Positions 1-12,600 of a stretch of 64,000 bases of DNA are shown here, piece after piece. The translations under genes were made by a program, and so were the position numbers. Location: contig CP136062.1 in NCBI GenBank assembly GCA_032622095.1, positions 200,547,828-200,611,827 on the forward strand, given 5' to 3'. A model generated the notes under the pieces. It had not been told where the DNA came from and searched no databases. It was given only the letters and a program-made list of their open reading frames with translations. The DNA comes from Siphonodentalium dalli. Lineage: Eukaryota > Mollusca > Scaphopoda > Gadilida > Siphonodentaliidae. Every line of letters starts with the position of its first letter. Position 1 is the first letter of the stretch.

Positions 1-435
1 AAACTTCCGAAAAATATCTTGATAGCATGCACAAAAAAAAGTCAAAATAAGTCGAAAATGAAGTGTAATGTTAGGAAAAAAAGTCCGAGCCAACCCTGAG
101 CCACATCATGTAGAGAGGGTGTCGTGAGAAGCAAGTATACCAAAAATTATTGAAATCGGTTCATATTTGTTAAAGTTATTAAGTCGGACAGAATTTTCTA
201 AGTCAAAATAAGTCGAAAAGTAAGGCGTAACTTAAAAAAAGAAAGTCGGACCGCACCGCAATTAGCATCATGCGGAGAGGCGGTCCTAAGGAGATTGCAT
301 ACAAAAAAATTATTTAAATCGGTTCATAGTTGTTTGAGTTATGATGTCGGATGGACACACGGATGGGAGAAAGTGTGACGGACGGACAGACGGCGCGACA
401 GACGCAGTCAATCCAGTATACCCCCCATTTTATAT
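1..435 (+). mobile_element. Pearl-like element (5' end outside window)
   Basis: Two core units with ATCGGTTCATA and TTATTAAGTCGGACAG, a GGACGGACAGACGG tract, then the hairpin TATACCCCCC ... GGGGGTATA. Confidence 0.75.
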
Positions 436-985
436 GGGGGTATAAAAATGTCTGCAGATGATCTATTTGGATGACAAGAGAGGCTCCTGAGAACATAGTA
501 TTTTTATTTATTTCGGTAAATTATTTTTTAGCATGCCAGACGAAATTTTCTAATGAAGGACATTATTTATTTTTGAGATTTCCATTCCTAAAATTAATCT
601 TTTGAAGTAGAATGATTACTTAAGCAGTGTTTGGATGCCTGCATGGCATCTTTCCATTTCGTTGTTGACATGCATTGTTTGCAATTACCCTTCACAGAAA
701 TTTGTGGTGTTACAACGCAGAACTTCTTTTTATTGTAGTTGATACGTATCACAATATTGCAGACCAATCTATCTGTTATAGATAAATTCTATGCTATTTC
801 CAAACTTGTCCACTCTTATTCTCAAAAATACAAGTCAAATATCCGTCCCTTCACAATCAAGACTAAGCGACCATCTTTATAAAAACAAGACCCACAAAGG
901 AAGTGTCATGATGCACATATTTCCATGAAATTTGAGGTTGTGATCGGCCTTGCGTTGCATAAAAAAATAGAATATGTTGGACACA
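436..985. other. No gene or element recognised
   Basis: AT-rich sequence downstream of the CDYL-like gene; only short shadow frames. Confidence 0.6.
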
Positions 986-989
986 TTAA

Positions 990-1371
990 CCCTTTACCCA
1001 ACAGAACGGCCCTGTGCCAATGCATTCTCTTATATATGCGAGTCGACCATAGGTCGCCTCGCATATATAAGAGAATGCATTGGCTTAACACATTAAAAAT
1101 TATAAAATTGTTAAAGAATGTAAGAAAAAATGGTAAAAAGTGTTAAAAAAAGATATTTTTTAGGCCAATGCATTCTCTTATATATGCGAGGCGACCTATG
1201 GTCGACTCGCATATATAAGAGAATGCATTGGCACAGGGCATAACTGTAACCATCACAATGTGGTCAAGGAGACGGTTCCAATGATATCCATATTTGTATG
1301 GTTCTATTGAGACAGACCGAAGATATTTTAGGCTGTTGAAGCTTTATTTGGCCGGTTTGTTGGGTAAAGGG
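990..1371 (-). mobile_element. Family A TTAA MITE with two hairpins
   Basis: Flanked by TTAA; ends CCCTTTACCCAACA mirrored at the right. It contains two ~67-nt near-perfect hairpins (arm start CCAATGCATTCTCTTATATA, apex GACCATAGGTC) in opposite orientation around an AT-rich linker. The arm is asymmetric: only the side with the GGCTGTTGAAGC and GGTTCTATTG segments is long. Orientation is relative to the copy at 2980. Confidence 0.92.
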
Positions 1372-1375
1372 TTAA

Positions 1376-2623
1376 AAAAAACGTAATGGATGCATCGCAG
1401 TCATCTGAGACCTTTACTGAAGTTGCCAATATTCAGTGCACAAAGTACCGGATTGGTCGGAAAACTCTAGTCATACAAATAATCAAAACCGCATGGCAGA
1501 TTTACCAACATCCATTCATATATACAGTCAAACACAGGCAGATTGTCATGTACATCTGAAAGACTTCTGCATGCATGCCATTACATAGTCATTCACTGTT
1601 TGCAGTTGACAGTATTAAACCAGTATTATGACAGGATGCTAAATGAAAAATGTTAATTCTCTAAGTCGTTTCTAAATTATTGAATTTTTATAGTTGAGAA
1701 CTAACTTTAGTTTTTGAACGAGCAACTCAAATCAAAATAAAAGGACGATGCAATTATCGATGGTTAACTTCAACCAGTGATAACAAGCACCTTGTATAAA
1801 CCCAACACATGACCTGCAGGCTGAGTTATTATATGAACAAGTCATAAGAATAACTAAAATGGGCAGCCCCAGTATGAAGGTCAAAATTATCACCAACCAT
1901 GATTAGAAAGCATATTCAATATGGCTAATATTCTGGATTGGTGGGTAAACTGTTTCTATGGCAAAAATTGTATTTGATTAATATGGCAATCAGGCAATTT
2001 CTAATTCATGCATTTGCGCTATGCAAGTATTATGAATTGGTTGAAATCACAACATGTGATGTTGTGCGAGAGCACGAACTTGTTTCCATATTCATTGTAC
2101 CAGAATTTCGTTGAAGATGGGAGCTAAGTGCTCTTTTAGTGTATAAAAATATAAGGAATTGATGTTGATTTTGAAGTTTGTCTGACATTTGTATGTGTGG
2201 GACGCGAAACCACACACAATGTCAGACCAACTTGAATCCATACTCCATGGACCACAATCAAATCAACATCCATTTCTTAAATCATTCTTTTTCATGGAAA
2301 AATAACATACAATACAATTACCAGAATAACTAACCGGTACGGAGAGATAGCCATGTATTGAACAATAAAATCAATGATTTCTCCCCACAAATGGTCAGTA
2401 ATCAACCCAAAGTATAAGCCATTGGTAATCTATTTCGAATGAGGTTCGAGATGGGGTACAATCCAGGGTCAGCTGCCACTTGCCAAATTTGCCAAATTCG
2501 ACTATAGTTAAAATATGACAGTCCAAAATACTATTCGAATCTCAAGAATGATTGCATACCTTTGTAATAAAAACAGCAAAAGGTAAATGATAACCTTGGC
2601 AAGATAAATTTTGGTCCAGTGCC
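1376..2623. other. CDYL-like 3' flank
   Basis: AT-rich, no open frame over 61 codons, no repeat family recognised. The distal 3' UTR probably ends somewhere in its upper part. Confidence 0.5.
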
Positions 2624-2731
2624 AACCCTGTGTATGGTACTAATTGTGACCCATTTATTAACCCTGTGTATGGTACTAATTGTGACCCATTTATTAACCC
2701 TGTGTATGGTACTAATTGTGACCCATTTATG
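2624..2731. repeat. 36-bp tandem repeat, three copies, in CDYL-like 3' UTR
   Basis: Three consecutive 36-bp units at 2624, 2660 and 2696 are nearly identical, each containing AACCCTGTGTATGGTACT. They lie immediately after the stop codon of the minus-strand gene, so they should be transcribed. The near-identity suggests recent expansion. Confidence 0.95.
2690..2695 (-). promoter_or_regulatory. Candidate polyadenylation signal AATAAA (CDYL-like 3' UTR)
   Basis: AATAAA on the minus strand about 80 bases after the stop codon. A second copy is at 2654-2659, because the hexamer sits inside a 36-bp tandem repeat; the third repeat copy has lost it. The cleavage site was not determined. Confidence 0.4.
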
Positions 2732-2774
2732 ATTTTCCAAACAGCCCTGTCCATTTAAACATGAAAATAAATCA

Positions 2775-2936
2775 TCAGGAAATGAAATTCTTATCATTGT
2801 TAAGAAAGTTTTTGATGGCAGTCTGACAGCTCCCCGATGACCAGCAGTCAAGAAGCAGTTTGCATTCTGTTTCATTCGTCATCTCCAATCTCGACCTGTT
2901 GTGGCCCCTGATCAGTGCCTTAGTTGCTTCCAAAGC
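2775..2936 (-). CDS. CDYL: CDYL-like terminal exon with stop
   Basis: Acceptor ACACTTGCAG|GCTTTG, phase 0, 53 codons then TGA at 2775-2777. ALEATKALIR, NETECKLL and the final AIKNFLNND align with the ESKALVR...ERECEVL...MLKYL end of CDYL. A family A MITE ends about 40 bases from the acceptor, inside the last intron. The 3' untranslated region runs toward lower coordinates through the 36-bp triplicate repeat. Confidence 0.92.
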   Translation of the reverse strand, partial: ALEATKALIRGHNRSRLEMTNETECKLLLDCWSSGSCQTAIKNFLNNDKNFIS

Positions 2937-5900
2937 CTGCAAGTGTAAAACAATTATTCCTTATATTTCCAGACTTTAACCCTTTACCCAACAAACCGGC
3001 CAAAACCGGCCAAATAAAGCTTCAACAGCCTAAAATATCTTCGGTCTGTCTCAATAGAACCATACAAATATGGATATCATTGGAACCGGCTCCTTGACCA
3101 CATTGTGATAGTTACAGTTATGCCCTGTGCCAACGCATTCTCTTATATATGCGAGTCGACCATAGGTCGCCTCGCATATATAAGAGAATGCATTGGCCTA
3201 AAAAATAAAAAATTTTAACACTTTTTACCATTTTTTCTTACATTCTTTAACAATTTTATAATTTTTAATGTGTTAAGCCAATGCATTCTCTTATATATGC
3301 GAGGCGACCTATGGTCGACTCGCATATATAAGAGAATGCATTGGCACAGGGCCGTTCTGTTGGGTAAAGGGTTAAATCTCACTTGTTTTATGTCTTAAAG
3401 ATGGTCTAACTCTTCCTATAACTAATTTTATATAGTTTCCTGGGCATAAAATAATAAATATGAATCGAAGACCTCTGTCTGGACATCTATCAATTAATAT
3501 TGATTTTATTTAAAATTTTCATGAATAATATACATACAATCAATTCAATGTGGGACAATTTATGGCTCCCATTCATTAGGAGCGTTCCATGCGGGGATAT
3601 GCTATTTGAAAAGCAACGAAAAAATGTCACAATAGATTATCGCATTATATAAGAAAATATCGATATAAAATCAATATTAATTGATAGCAGCATTTCCAGA
3701 CTGGTGTCTTAGACTCATATCTATTATTTTATACCCCGAAACTATATAAGGCAAAAAAAAAACATCTGTGTTTCCGGTTACCCGACCGACCTGCCGAAAT
3801 TGGGCCGACCTGGACTTTTTTTTTTCAAACTCCAACCAAAAATTTATTTAAAAAAAAAAAAAAACTTTTTTAATTTTTTTTAATTTTGTATATTTACACA
3901 CTAAGTGTTGGCATCACTAAATCCAGCATTCTGATTGGTCGGCGCCCACGTGGCTAGTTGCAGTTATTTCTCGGTGAATGCGCAACGCCTCATAACACCA
4001 AGCTAATAACACCATCGATACGTCATTAGGTTTGGAAAGACGAACGCGTAATGTTTTGGGCGCATTTGGACTCGCGCAGGATTGACTTAATACATCATCG
4101 GGTTTCAATATGAAGATAAATTGTTCCTATTAACTTTTGGCAAGGGTGCTATTGAGTATTTTGGGCTGATCTAGTCACGATACACTTTTCGATTTAAATA
4201 TATTTACAAAAGTGGCTTTCTCGCTAAATGTATATAAATATAAGGATTAACTGTCATGTGGACTATTTTTATGGAGATGTAACGGTGAGGTAAGTGGTCA
4301 TAACTTGTATGTAAAACCCTTCGGGTTTTACACAAGTTATGTCCACTTACCTCACCGTTACATCTCCATAAAAACAGTCCACATGACAGTTAATCCTTAT
4401 TTAATGCATGTAATTGGCATGTAAACACATCTATATCACTAAATATATACTATATACTATGTTTACATTAAGCAGCAATAATTTTAGATGGAATTTTCAA
4501 AAACAATTTACTTCTATTAAAATACATGTCCATTTGTGGTTGTGCAGATGAAACCACATTCAACACCAATAAATCTGCAGTCTTTAAAACCTGCCTGTGG
4601 TAATCTTGTTTGTTCAACTGATACTCCCCATGTCTTATGGGAAGAAGTCTTATTTGTTAGAGAGCAATATTCATGTAGAAGACTTTCTACATCCAGGGTT
4701 TACGCCACGGGGAAATTAATGAGTCCGCATTGGGGAAAAACATAACGCGACGGGACGACCATGGTTCGTCCCGTCGGGCGAAAATTTTGTTATTTGACAC
4801 TGAAAAGTAGCCATTTCCTTGCACCTGAGTGTCCCACAAAGCAATCCAAAGCTACGTATATTACGCAAGTCGATCATTTTCCGTGGGTGCAATAATTCTG
4901 TTGATGGTATCCAGATAATTAATCATGTAATTACGCACGCAAGACTGCCGTCTGATTGAAGACTATATCAAGCTACAAGTTACAGTATTTAAAAATTTAT
5001 AACTTACAATAAGATTCCGACAGGTATAATGAAACTAAACACTAAAAGCATCTATGCATTGTCCAATAGTACCTAGCTGGGAGAATTGAATTAAGTATTT
5101 CCTAGAATTTCAAGTAGCTTCCGTGAAAATGAAACTGATATATTCCATGTATTCTGTCAATCGTAAAACTATTTGTGCGCTGTGACGTCATATATATTGC
5201 AGGGTTTGTCTGCAGGAGATATTTATAGAGGCGAAATACGAATGGTAGCAAAATCTTTCAAACTCGGAACACGTAGCTTGTCAATAGTCTGTATTAGTCC
5301 ATGCAACAACTGACGACCGCTGCTATAGAGTTTTAGCCAACGTGTTATAAAATATAATTGAGTTTTGGCGGGAAATGGGAACATGTGCGCCGTTGTTTGT
5401 GTTTGGGGACCCAGGCGGGACAACGAAACTATTATTGACCGTACGTTGACTTTATCTCCATATTGGGGGGGGGGGGGGGGGGGGGTATGTTTTTTTGTGT
5501 TTATCCTCCATGCATGTAATATGGGTCAAATTAATAGTGTTGTCACTATGAATTCCCGCTATAAAGACTGATTTGGGACAGGTTCCGTATTATAATAGTA
5601 CGATACCACGGGATCTCGGAGGTATATACCTCCTTTGTTAGGAGAACCGCCTGTTGGCGTATATTGATCCCTACTCTGCTTAACTCAGCAATTCGGCATT
5701 CTTTGATCAAATAATATCGATATGGTGTCACAAGAAGCTTGTACAGAAAATATTATTCAAATTGGTTCATATTTGTTAAAGTTATTAAGTCGGACAGAAT
5801 TTTCTAAGTCAAAATAAGTCGAAAATGAAGTGTAATATTACGAAAAACAGTCTGAACCAATGCCTAGCCACATCATGTAGAGAGGGTATTGTGAGAAGCA

Positions 5901-8900
5901 TGTATACCAAAAATTATTGAAATCGGTTCATATTTGTTAAAGTTATTAAGTCGGACAGAATTTTCTAAGTCGAAAATGAGGCGTAACTTAAACAAAAAAA
6001 GTCGGACCGAACCGCAATTAGCATCATGCGGAGAGGCAGTCCTAAGGAGATTGCATACAAACAATTATTGAAATCGGTTCATAGTTGTTCGAGTTATGAG
6101 GTCGGATGGACGGACGGCTCGACGGACACACGGAGGGAGAAAGCGTGACAGACGGACGCAGTCAATCCAGTATACCCCCTATTTTCTTCGAAAGTGGGGG
6201 TATAATGACATAAACCCATGCACAGAGGCAACAGCTTAGAAGAAAAGTAAATGATGAAGTAATAACTGGAAACAACTGATTTAAGCACATACCCAGTGGG
6301 GAATCACATGGTTTCGATTATCACGCATTCAAAATGGCCGAGGTGATCGCAAACGCGACCAGAAACGAGGAAAACGGTAATAAAAAAAAGATTTTTAACT
6401 TCGGACCGAACCGCAATTAGCATCATGCGGAGAGACCGTCCTAAGGAGATTGCATACATACAATTATTGAAATCGGTTCATAGTTGTTCGAGTTATGGGG
6501 TCGGACGGATGGACGGACGGAGAAAGCGTGACGGACGGACGGACGGCCGGACAGACGCAGTCAATCCAGTATACCCCCCATTTTCTTCGAAAGTGGGGGT
6601 ATAATTATGTAATCGTACGATAGCACGGGATCTCCGAGCGTGAGTAGTTTCAACCACAGAAATCCAGTGCAAAATAATATCTGTACTCAGCAGTCCTGAC
6701 TTTCTTTGAGGTTACTGCGACATTTATTACGCTGTATATAACATCGCTATTTCAATGCACACCAAACATTACGTTGTAGTTTTGGCGCTTTGATTTCAAA
6801 GGGTTACGCTGTAGCCTACCGGTAACACACTGTGCTCAATTGACCCGCTTTTTCACCAGTATTCTGTTTAACCCCACGAACTCCCGTTACAGCCGGATTT
6901 TTTATGACATATTGCTACTGACTGTTGGTACATAAATCAAACAAATCATCTGCGAGGGGAATGGGTCCGTGGGACGGATCCGCAGCCGGCCTGGCCGAAA
7001 CCCTGATATCAGAATTTAGAGTTCCTCTTCCCAGTCAATCAAGGATTCATAGTGTTCATGCATAGTTACCAGTATGACTGCCATATCAAACACCCTTCTG
7101 GGATGGGCACTAAAAAAGCACATGAAATTATCTACTGGTTTGTTGGGGTGTATAAGCCTTACAAGCATGCATATGCCAGTGTTATAAGGAACTTCAAGGT
7201 AGGGGGCAATTTGAATGCTGAGGTGTGGTATCTCAGTCAAGGTGTGGCCTGTGTTACCATTTTCAGTGTGGTGTGGGACTTTATATTTCAATGCAATTGA
7301 GGGGTGTCAGGAATATTTACACCCTGTGCAATGTGTCTGAGGCACATGTGAGATATCCTGACAGTGGAGGTGTGTCTTAGGTCCTGAAGCCTATGACCAA
7401 ATATTTAAGTGAGGTTTTAATTAATAACATGCAAGTTATGTTATTATAATGTCATAGAAAAGCCATATTATGGTGTTCGTCTTGGGCCTGTTGATATGTT
7501 CATATTGTGCTCTGAGGAAGATGTGCCACCACAAGCTAAACTGAGAGACTAATTACAAGAGAGCTGCATACCTGTAGTTGAGTGCCTGGGAGGCATTTGT
7601 TTGTCCACATTGACAATACTTATCATATTATTGTGCTACATTAACAGTTACTTGCAATATACATGGACAGCCTTAACACAAGTATAAAGAGTAAGCATTA
7701 ATGTACTTCTTAACTGTTCGGGGAAAAAAAAAATCCCTACCTACCAAGGCCAAAAAAAAAAAGTTTTGGTTCTCAGGCCCCGCCGCATTGAATAAAAAGG
7801 GCCGCATTAGGCCTTTTTATTGCAATGCCTGATGTTACGACAAAAAAACTTACGAAAAAATATTTTTTTTTTATCAACATGTACATAGCAGATATCAAAC
7901 TCCAGGCAGAGTTATCTCTCATCGCTCCGCTGAGATACCACTGCCATAAGGACATTAATTTGAAAGGAATTCTTACGTGTTTTTAGTTCTTATGTTTTAG
8001 GATTAAAATTGTCTATGTCTGGCTCAGTTCATATTTTTCTTATCAATACCCAAAGAATTACCATTATTGAAAACTTGTTTTAAAAAAATTTGGTGGTCAA
8101 AACAAAATAATATGTGACTAAATACAGTTCCGCGACGATATGTAAAAATAGATTTATCGTCTGCAAAGTAACACCCTTATGGCAGTGTCATATCACAGTG
8201 ATAGCGTAGAGGGCGCTGTACGGAGTTTGAGCAGATATGTGTTGTTGAATATTAGTGTGCATTGAGCTCTAACATGTAATGTGTTAAAAAGTGACTTGCA
8301 GGCTTACAACATGAAGTAGATGACTACAATTAAGAAAATGATTAGCTGATCCTCATGCTCTTCTTACAATTAGTCATTGTGAACAACTTACACTAATTGT
8401 AACTTTATACAATTGAAAGGCACAGGACTAAATTCAGGATCACATATTAGAATGGGGAGGTATCAGTTTTTAGACAACAATAACAGTAGTTAATGTCAGG
8501 GGCATTATATATTGTTAGGTAATCCCAGTCATACACTGGTAGTACAATGTCATTTTTATATAAGACTAAATGAGTTTATATGCATAACAGTTTCCTCTAC
8601 CTTTCTGGTTATTACTAGACAGAGGAAGGTATCTTTGTCTTTTTGGCCCTACCTGGAATTTTTTGGCTCCGTAACAGGAAACAAATAATAAAAATTTGTT
8701 TGGCCTAAAACATGTTTAATAGGAATATATAGGCCATCTTTAAAGATCTATTCGTGACTCTATATTGTCTCTGGTCAAGCCTTGAAATAGTGTTTCTGTC
8801 ATTTGCAGAATGAGGTCCCCAGAGGGTGAATTTAGTGATGCTACCCCCGCATAGCGGGCTAGCATCACCATATTCACCCTCTGGGGACCTCATTCTGCTT

Positions 8901-9642
8901 ACAACGCAGCAGAATGAGGTTCCCAGAGGGTTAATTTGGTGATGCTAGCCCGCTATGCGGGGGTAGCATCACTAAATTCACCCTCTGGGGACCTCATTCT
9001 GCAAATGACAGACACCCTATTTCAAGGCTTGCTATTCGTGACTCTATATTATTGTCTCCGGTACTTAAAATAGAAATCCAGGCTCGCGGACTTGTCTGTC
9101 AATATTTATAAATGTTTTATTTATTTGTTATTTTAATATTAACCCTTTCTATAGTTTTCGAGCAACAATCATAAAATTGCTAAAATAGACAAACTAAGGG
9201 CCTATCTCAAGTCAAAAGGATCGGACAAATTTGGTTTGCGAACTCGTTTTGAGATATTGTTGTAAACCAAATATGAATGAAATTGGTTGACTGTTAAAGT
9301 TATCATGCTGTTAAACAAACATAAAATTTCCTAAAATTGCTAAAGATAGACAAACTAAGGGCTGTAACTCAGGTAAAAAGGATCAGTCAAATCTTGATTT
9401 CAACCTTGTTCGAAATATTGTTGTAAAATTTCAATATACCAAATATGAATGAAATTGGTTAACGTTTGTTCAAGTTATCGTGCTAACGGACATAACATTT
9501 CTATAAATAGAATCAAGTGGCATAACTCTGGTTAGAAAGTCAGGGTGGACCTGATTTTCTGTGTACAGCTGTCGCACATTACAGTTAACTCAAATACCAA
9601 AAAATGTCAGAATCTATCAATAATCGGCAATGTTATATAGAC

Positions 9643-9673
<31 letters not shown>

Positions 9674-12600
9674 CCAACCAACCGTCACTCGCCATACCCA
9701 TAGTCGAGTTCTGACAAAAAGTCAACAAAAAATTGTCAGAATCCATCAATAAACGGCTATGTTATATAGGTTTTGGACCGCCTGGTCGCCAATAGTCCCT
9801 CGCAAAACCATAAGTCGAGGTTTTGATAAAAAACTTATTTCCATTTCCTAAAATAACTCATTTATAAATTACTATTTGCATTACCCACCTTTGGTGTACT
9901 GGCTGCCATGTTTTGAACCCTAGGAATGACCTCCTGCATAATACTTGTAGGCCAGAACACTTGTGATACCAGACCAAGTTGGTAAGCTTCCAAAGCTGTG
10001 ATTTTACGCCCACTGATTATCATGTCATTAGCCTGAAAACATTATTGAAGTAATAATAATTAATAAATCAACTTCCTTTTTTATAGCAATTTTGCTATAC
10101 GATATTTACAAATGGGTGGAAGTGAACATTGACAGTAAAAATTTCGTCACAGAAACACGAGGCACGACAATGAATTTTCAGGTTAATTATTTTTCACTGA
10201 AATACAATTATATAAAGTTATTATACAATGTTGTGTACAGTATGTGTTTTTCTTGTACGAGTCCAAGTTGTGGCGAAAGTCATTGGACAGGACACACAGT
10301 TTATGCATGTTTATGAAAATTTTGGGAATAAAACTTGGTGGGTTATTTTTGGTATTTGTCGGCACTTGATTCTCTATAAAAGCCTGTATTTGATCATCAG
10401 AAAGCATGATTTGGAACAGAAAACACAGAAGTGAAAAAAATAAAAGGTCAGCAGACCACAGTGTCCCCCGACAACATGGCAAGTCGATGCCGCTTTGTTA
10501 AAGAAATTTTAAAAAAAAGGGTTAATAACTCCATAAAAAAAATATTAGCTATATAGATGTTGCAAATCACCAACATGTTAGGAACAATATCCCAAAGTTT
10601 CAAATCTCTACATTTAAAACTGTAGGAGGAGTTGATTACACCACGAAGGTACCCAATCTCATCCAAAAGGCAAAAATGTTCCAAATTTTCTAAGTTGAAA
10701 ACCCCCCAAAAATTGGAAAAAATGATATTTTTTATTAGCTATGTAGATGTTGCAAATCACCAACATGTTAGGAACAATATCTCAGAGTTTCAAATCTCTA
10801 CATTTAAAACTGTAGGAGGAGTTGATTACACCATGAAGGTACCCAATCTCATCCAAAAGGCAAAAATGTTCCAAATTTTCTAAGTCGAAAACCCCCCAAA
10901 AATATGGAAAAAATGATATTTTGTATTAGCTATATAGATGTTGCAAATCACCAACATGTTAGGAACAATATCCCAGAGTTTCAAATCTCTACATTTAAAA
11001 CTGTAGGAGGAGTTGATTACACCATGAAGGTACCCAATCTCATCCAAAAGGCAAAAATGTTCCAAATTTTCTAAGTCGAAAACCCCCCAAAAATATGGAA
11101 AACATTATATTTTTGATTAGCTATATAGATGTTGCAAATCACCAACATGTTAGGAACAATATCCCAGAGTTTCAAATCTCTACGTTTAAAACTGTAGGAG
11201 GAGTTGATTACACCATGAAGGTACCCGATCTCGGACGCACGGACGGACGGACGGACACACGGCCAGACGGACGGACGGACGAGGGTCATTTCTATAGTCC
11301 TCCGACGGAAACGTCGGGGGACAAAAAACTCAATGCGGAAGACTGCTAAATCCACCATAGTATTGCGCGCGCAATTTCAACCATTCACTTGGCAAAAGAG
11401 TTATTTCGTGACATCACGGAGTCCCGATAAAAAAAGTCCTAGGTGACTCAATCGAGTCCAATATGACTTTTTTATCGGGACTCTGTGACTAGAGCTGGGA
11501 CGGTTATGGGTTTTTCGTGACCGGTTATGAACGGCAAAAAACCGCGATTAACCGGTTAACCACATATTATAGGTACTATTATGGGTGGGTAAGCCCAGTA
11601 TGCAGAACGGCGATGATTGTGATGCTCACTGACATGGTAAGTTTGAGAACGGCTCCTGCCCATTATACAAAGAAGTTGTCACCCATGACACACATAATCA
11701 CATACCGGTACTGTAAAAACATATTTTTCGTGTTCAGTGACAACGTAGACCTATGTGTTCCTACATGTGGCCAAACACAAAGAACTGGCCTCTTGGTTAT
11801 GTAAACACACAGTGGGTATCATAATGGAGCAGAAGGGGGAACTTGTCAATTAACAAAAATGTCTTCCAAACTGCGTCAACTTTATTCACTCGAAACCAAA
11901 ATATTCAAACACGTGCTTTTGTATACTTTTTTTATACGTTTTAGCATTCGGCAAACCTCGTCAGATTCCGTCACCGTTTGCCCCCAGAGGTCACAGGTCG
12001 AGGAGTTCAGAATGCCGTTTTAGTAGAAATACAACTGCCTTGTCAGTGCTGTTAAATAATTACACTCACTGGCTTTTGTTAAACATGCAATTAGTCGCCA
12101 TGTATGTAGACAATGGATGACGAATAAAGCGCCGGGCTTATTGTTTTCCTAATCAGTCCTAATCGGATTAAATCGGAACATTGATATAAACTATAGTCAG
12201 ACTATAGATAACCCACATTGCCGCTTACATAATAACCAGGGCATTCCTGACTCCAAGCATACACTTTGGGAACAAGACGGCTGTCCTTTGATGTTTCGTT
12301 TTGACGTCGGCAGGCTGTTAAAATATGTAGCCTTCAAAGAGCCGACACACCGCGTTTGATGTTGTTCCGTCAATCTCGGATTCATTTTAATTGACAGAGA
12401 CAGATTAACCCTCTTATAGCCAGTTATAGATGACCATCACAGTGATCATACACTATAATAGTGATGTTACGGTTAACCGACCACGGCAAATCCGTGACCG
12501 GTCACGGCCATAGTTGGTGGTTAACCGGTTAACCGCATAACCGTCCCAGCTCTATCTGTGACGTCAAACTTTCTGGAGTCCAATGTGACTTTTTCACAAA

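Noticed and set aside
2542-2875. Minus frames with NKWVTISTIHR repeated three times
   Set aside because: Alternative-frame reading of the 36-bp 3' UTR repeat and terminal exon; the correct frame ends at 2775.
7016-7300. Overlapping 82- and 91-codon frames on opposite strands
   Set aside because: Neither has a recognisable domain and both lie within the CDYL-like intron; coding on either strand is not supported.
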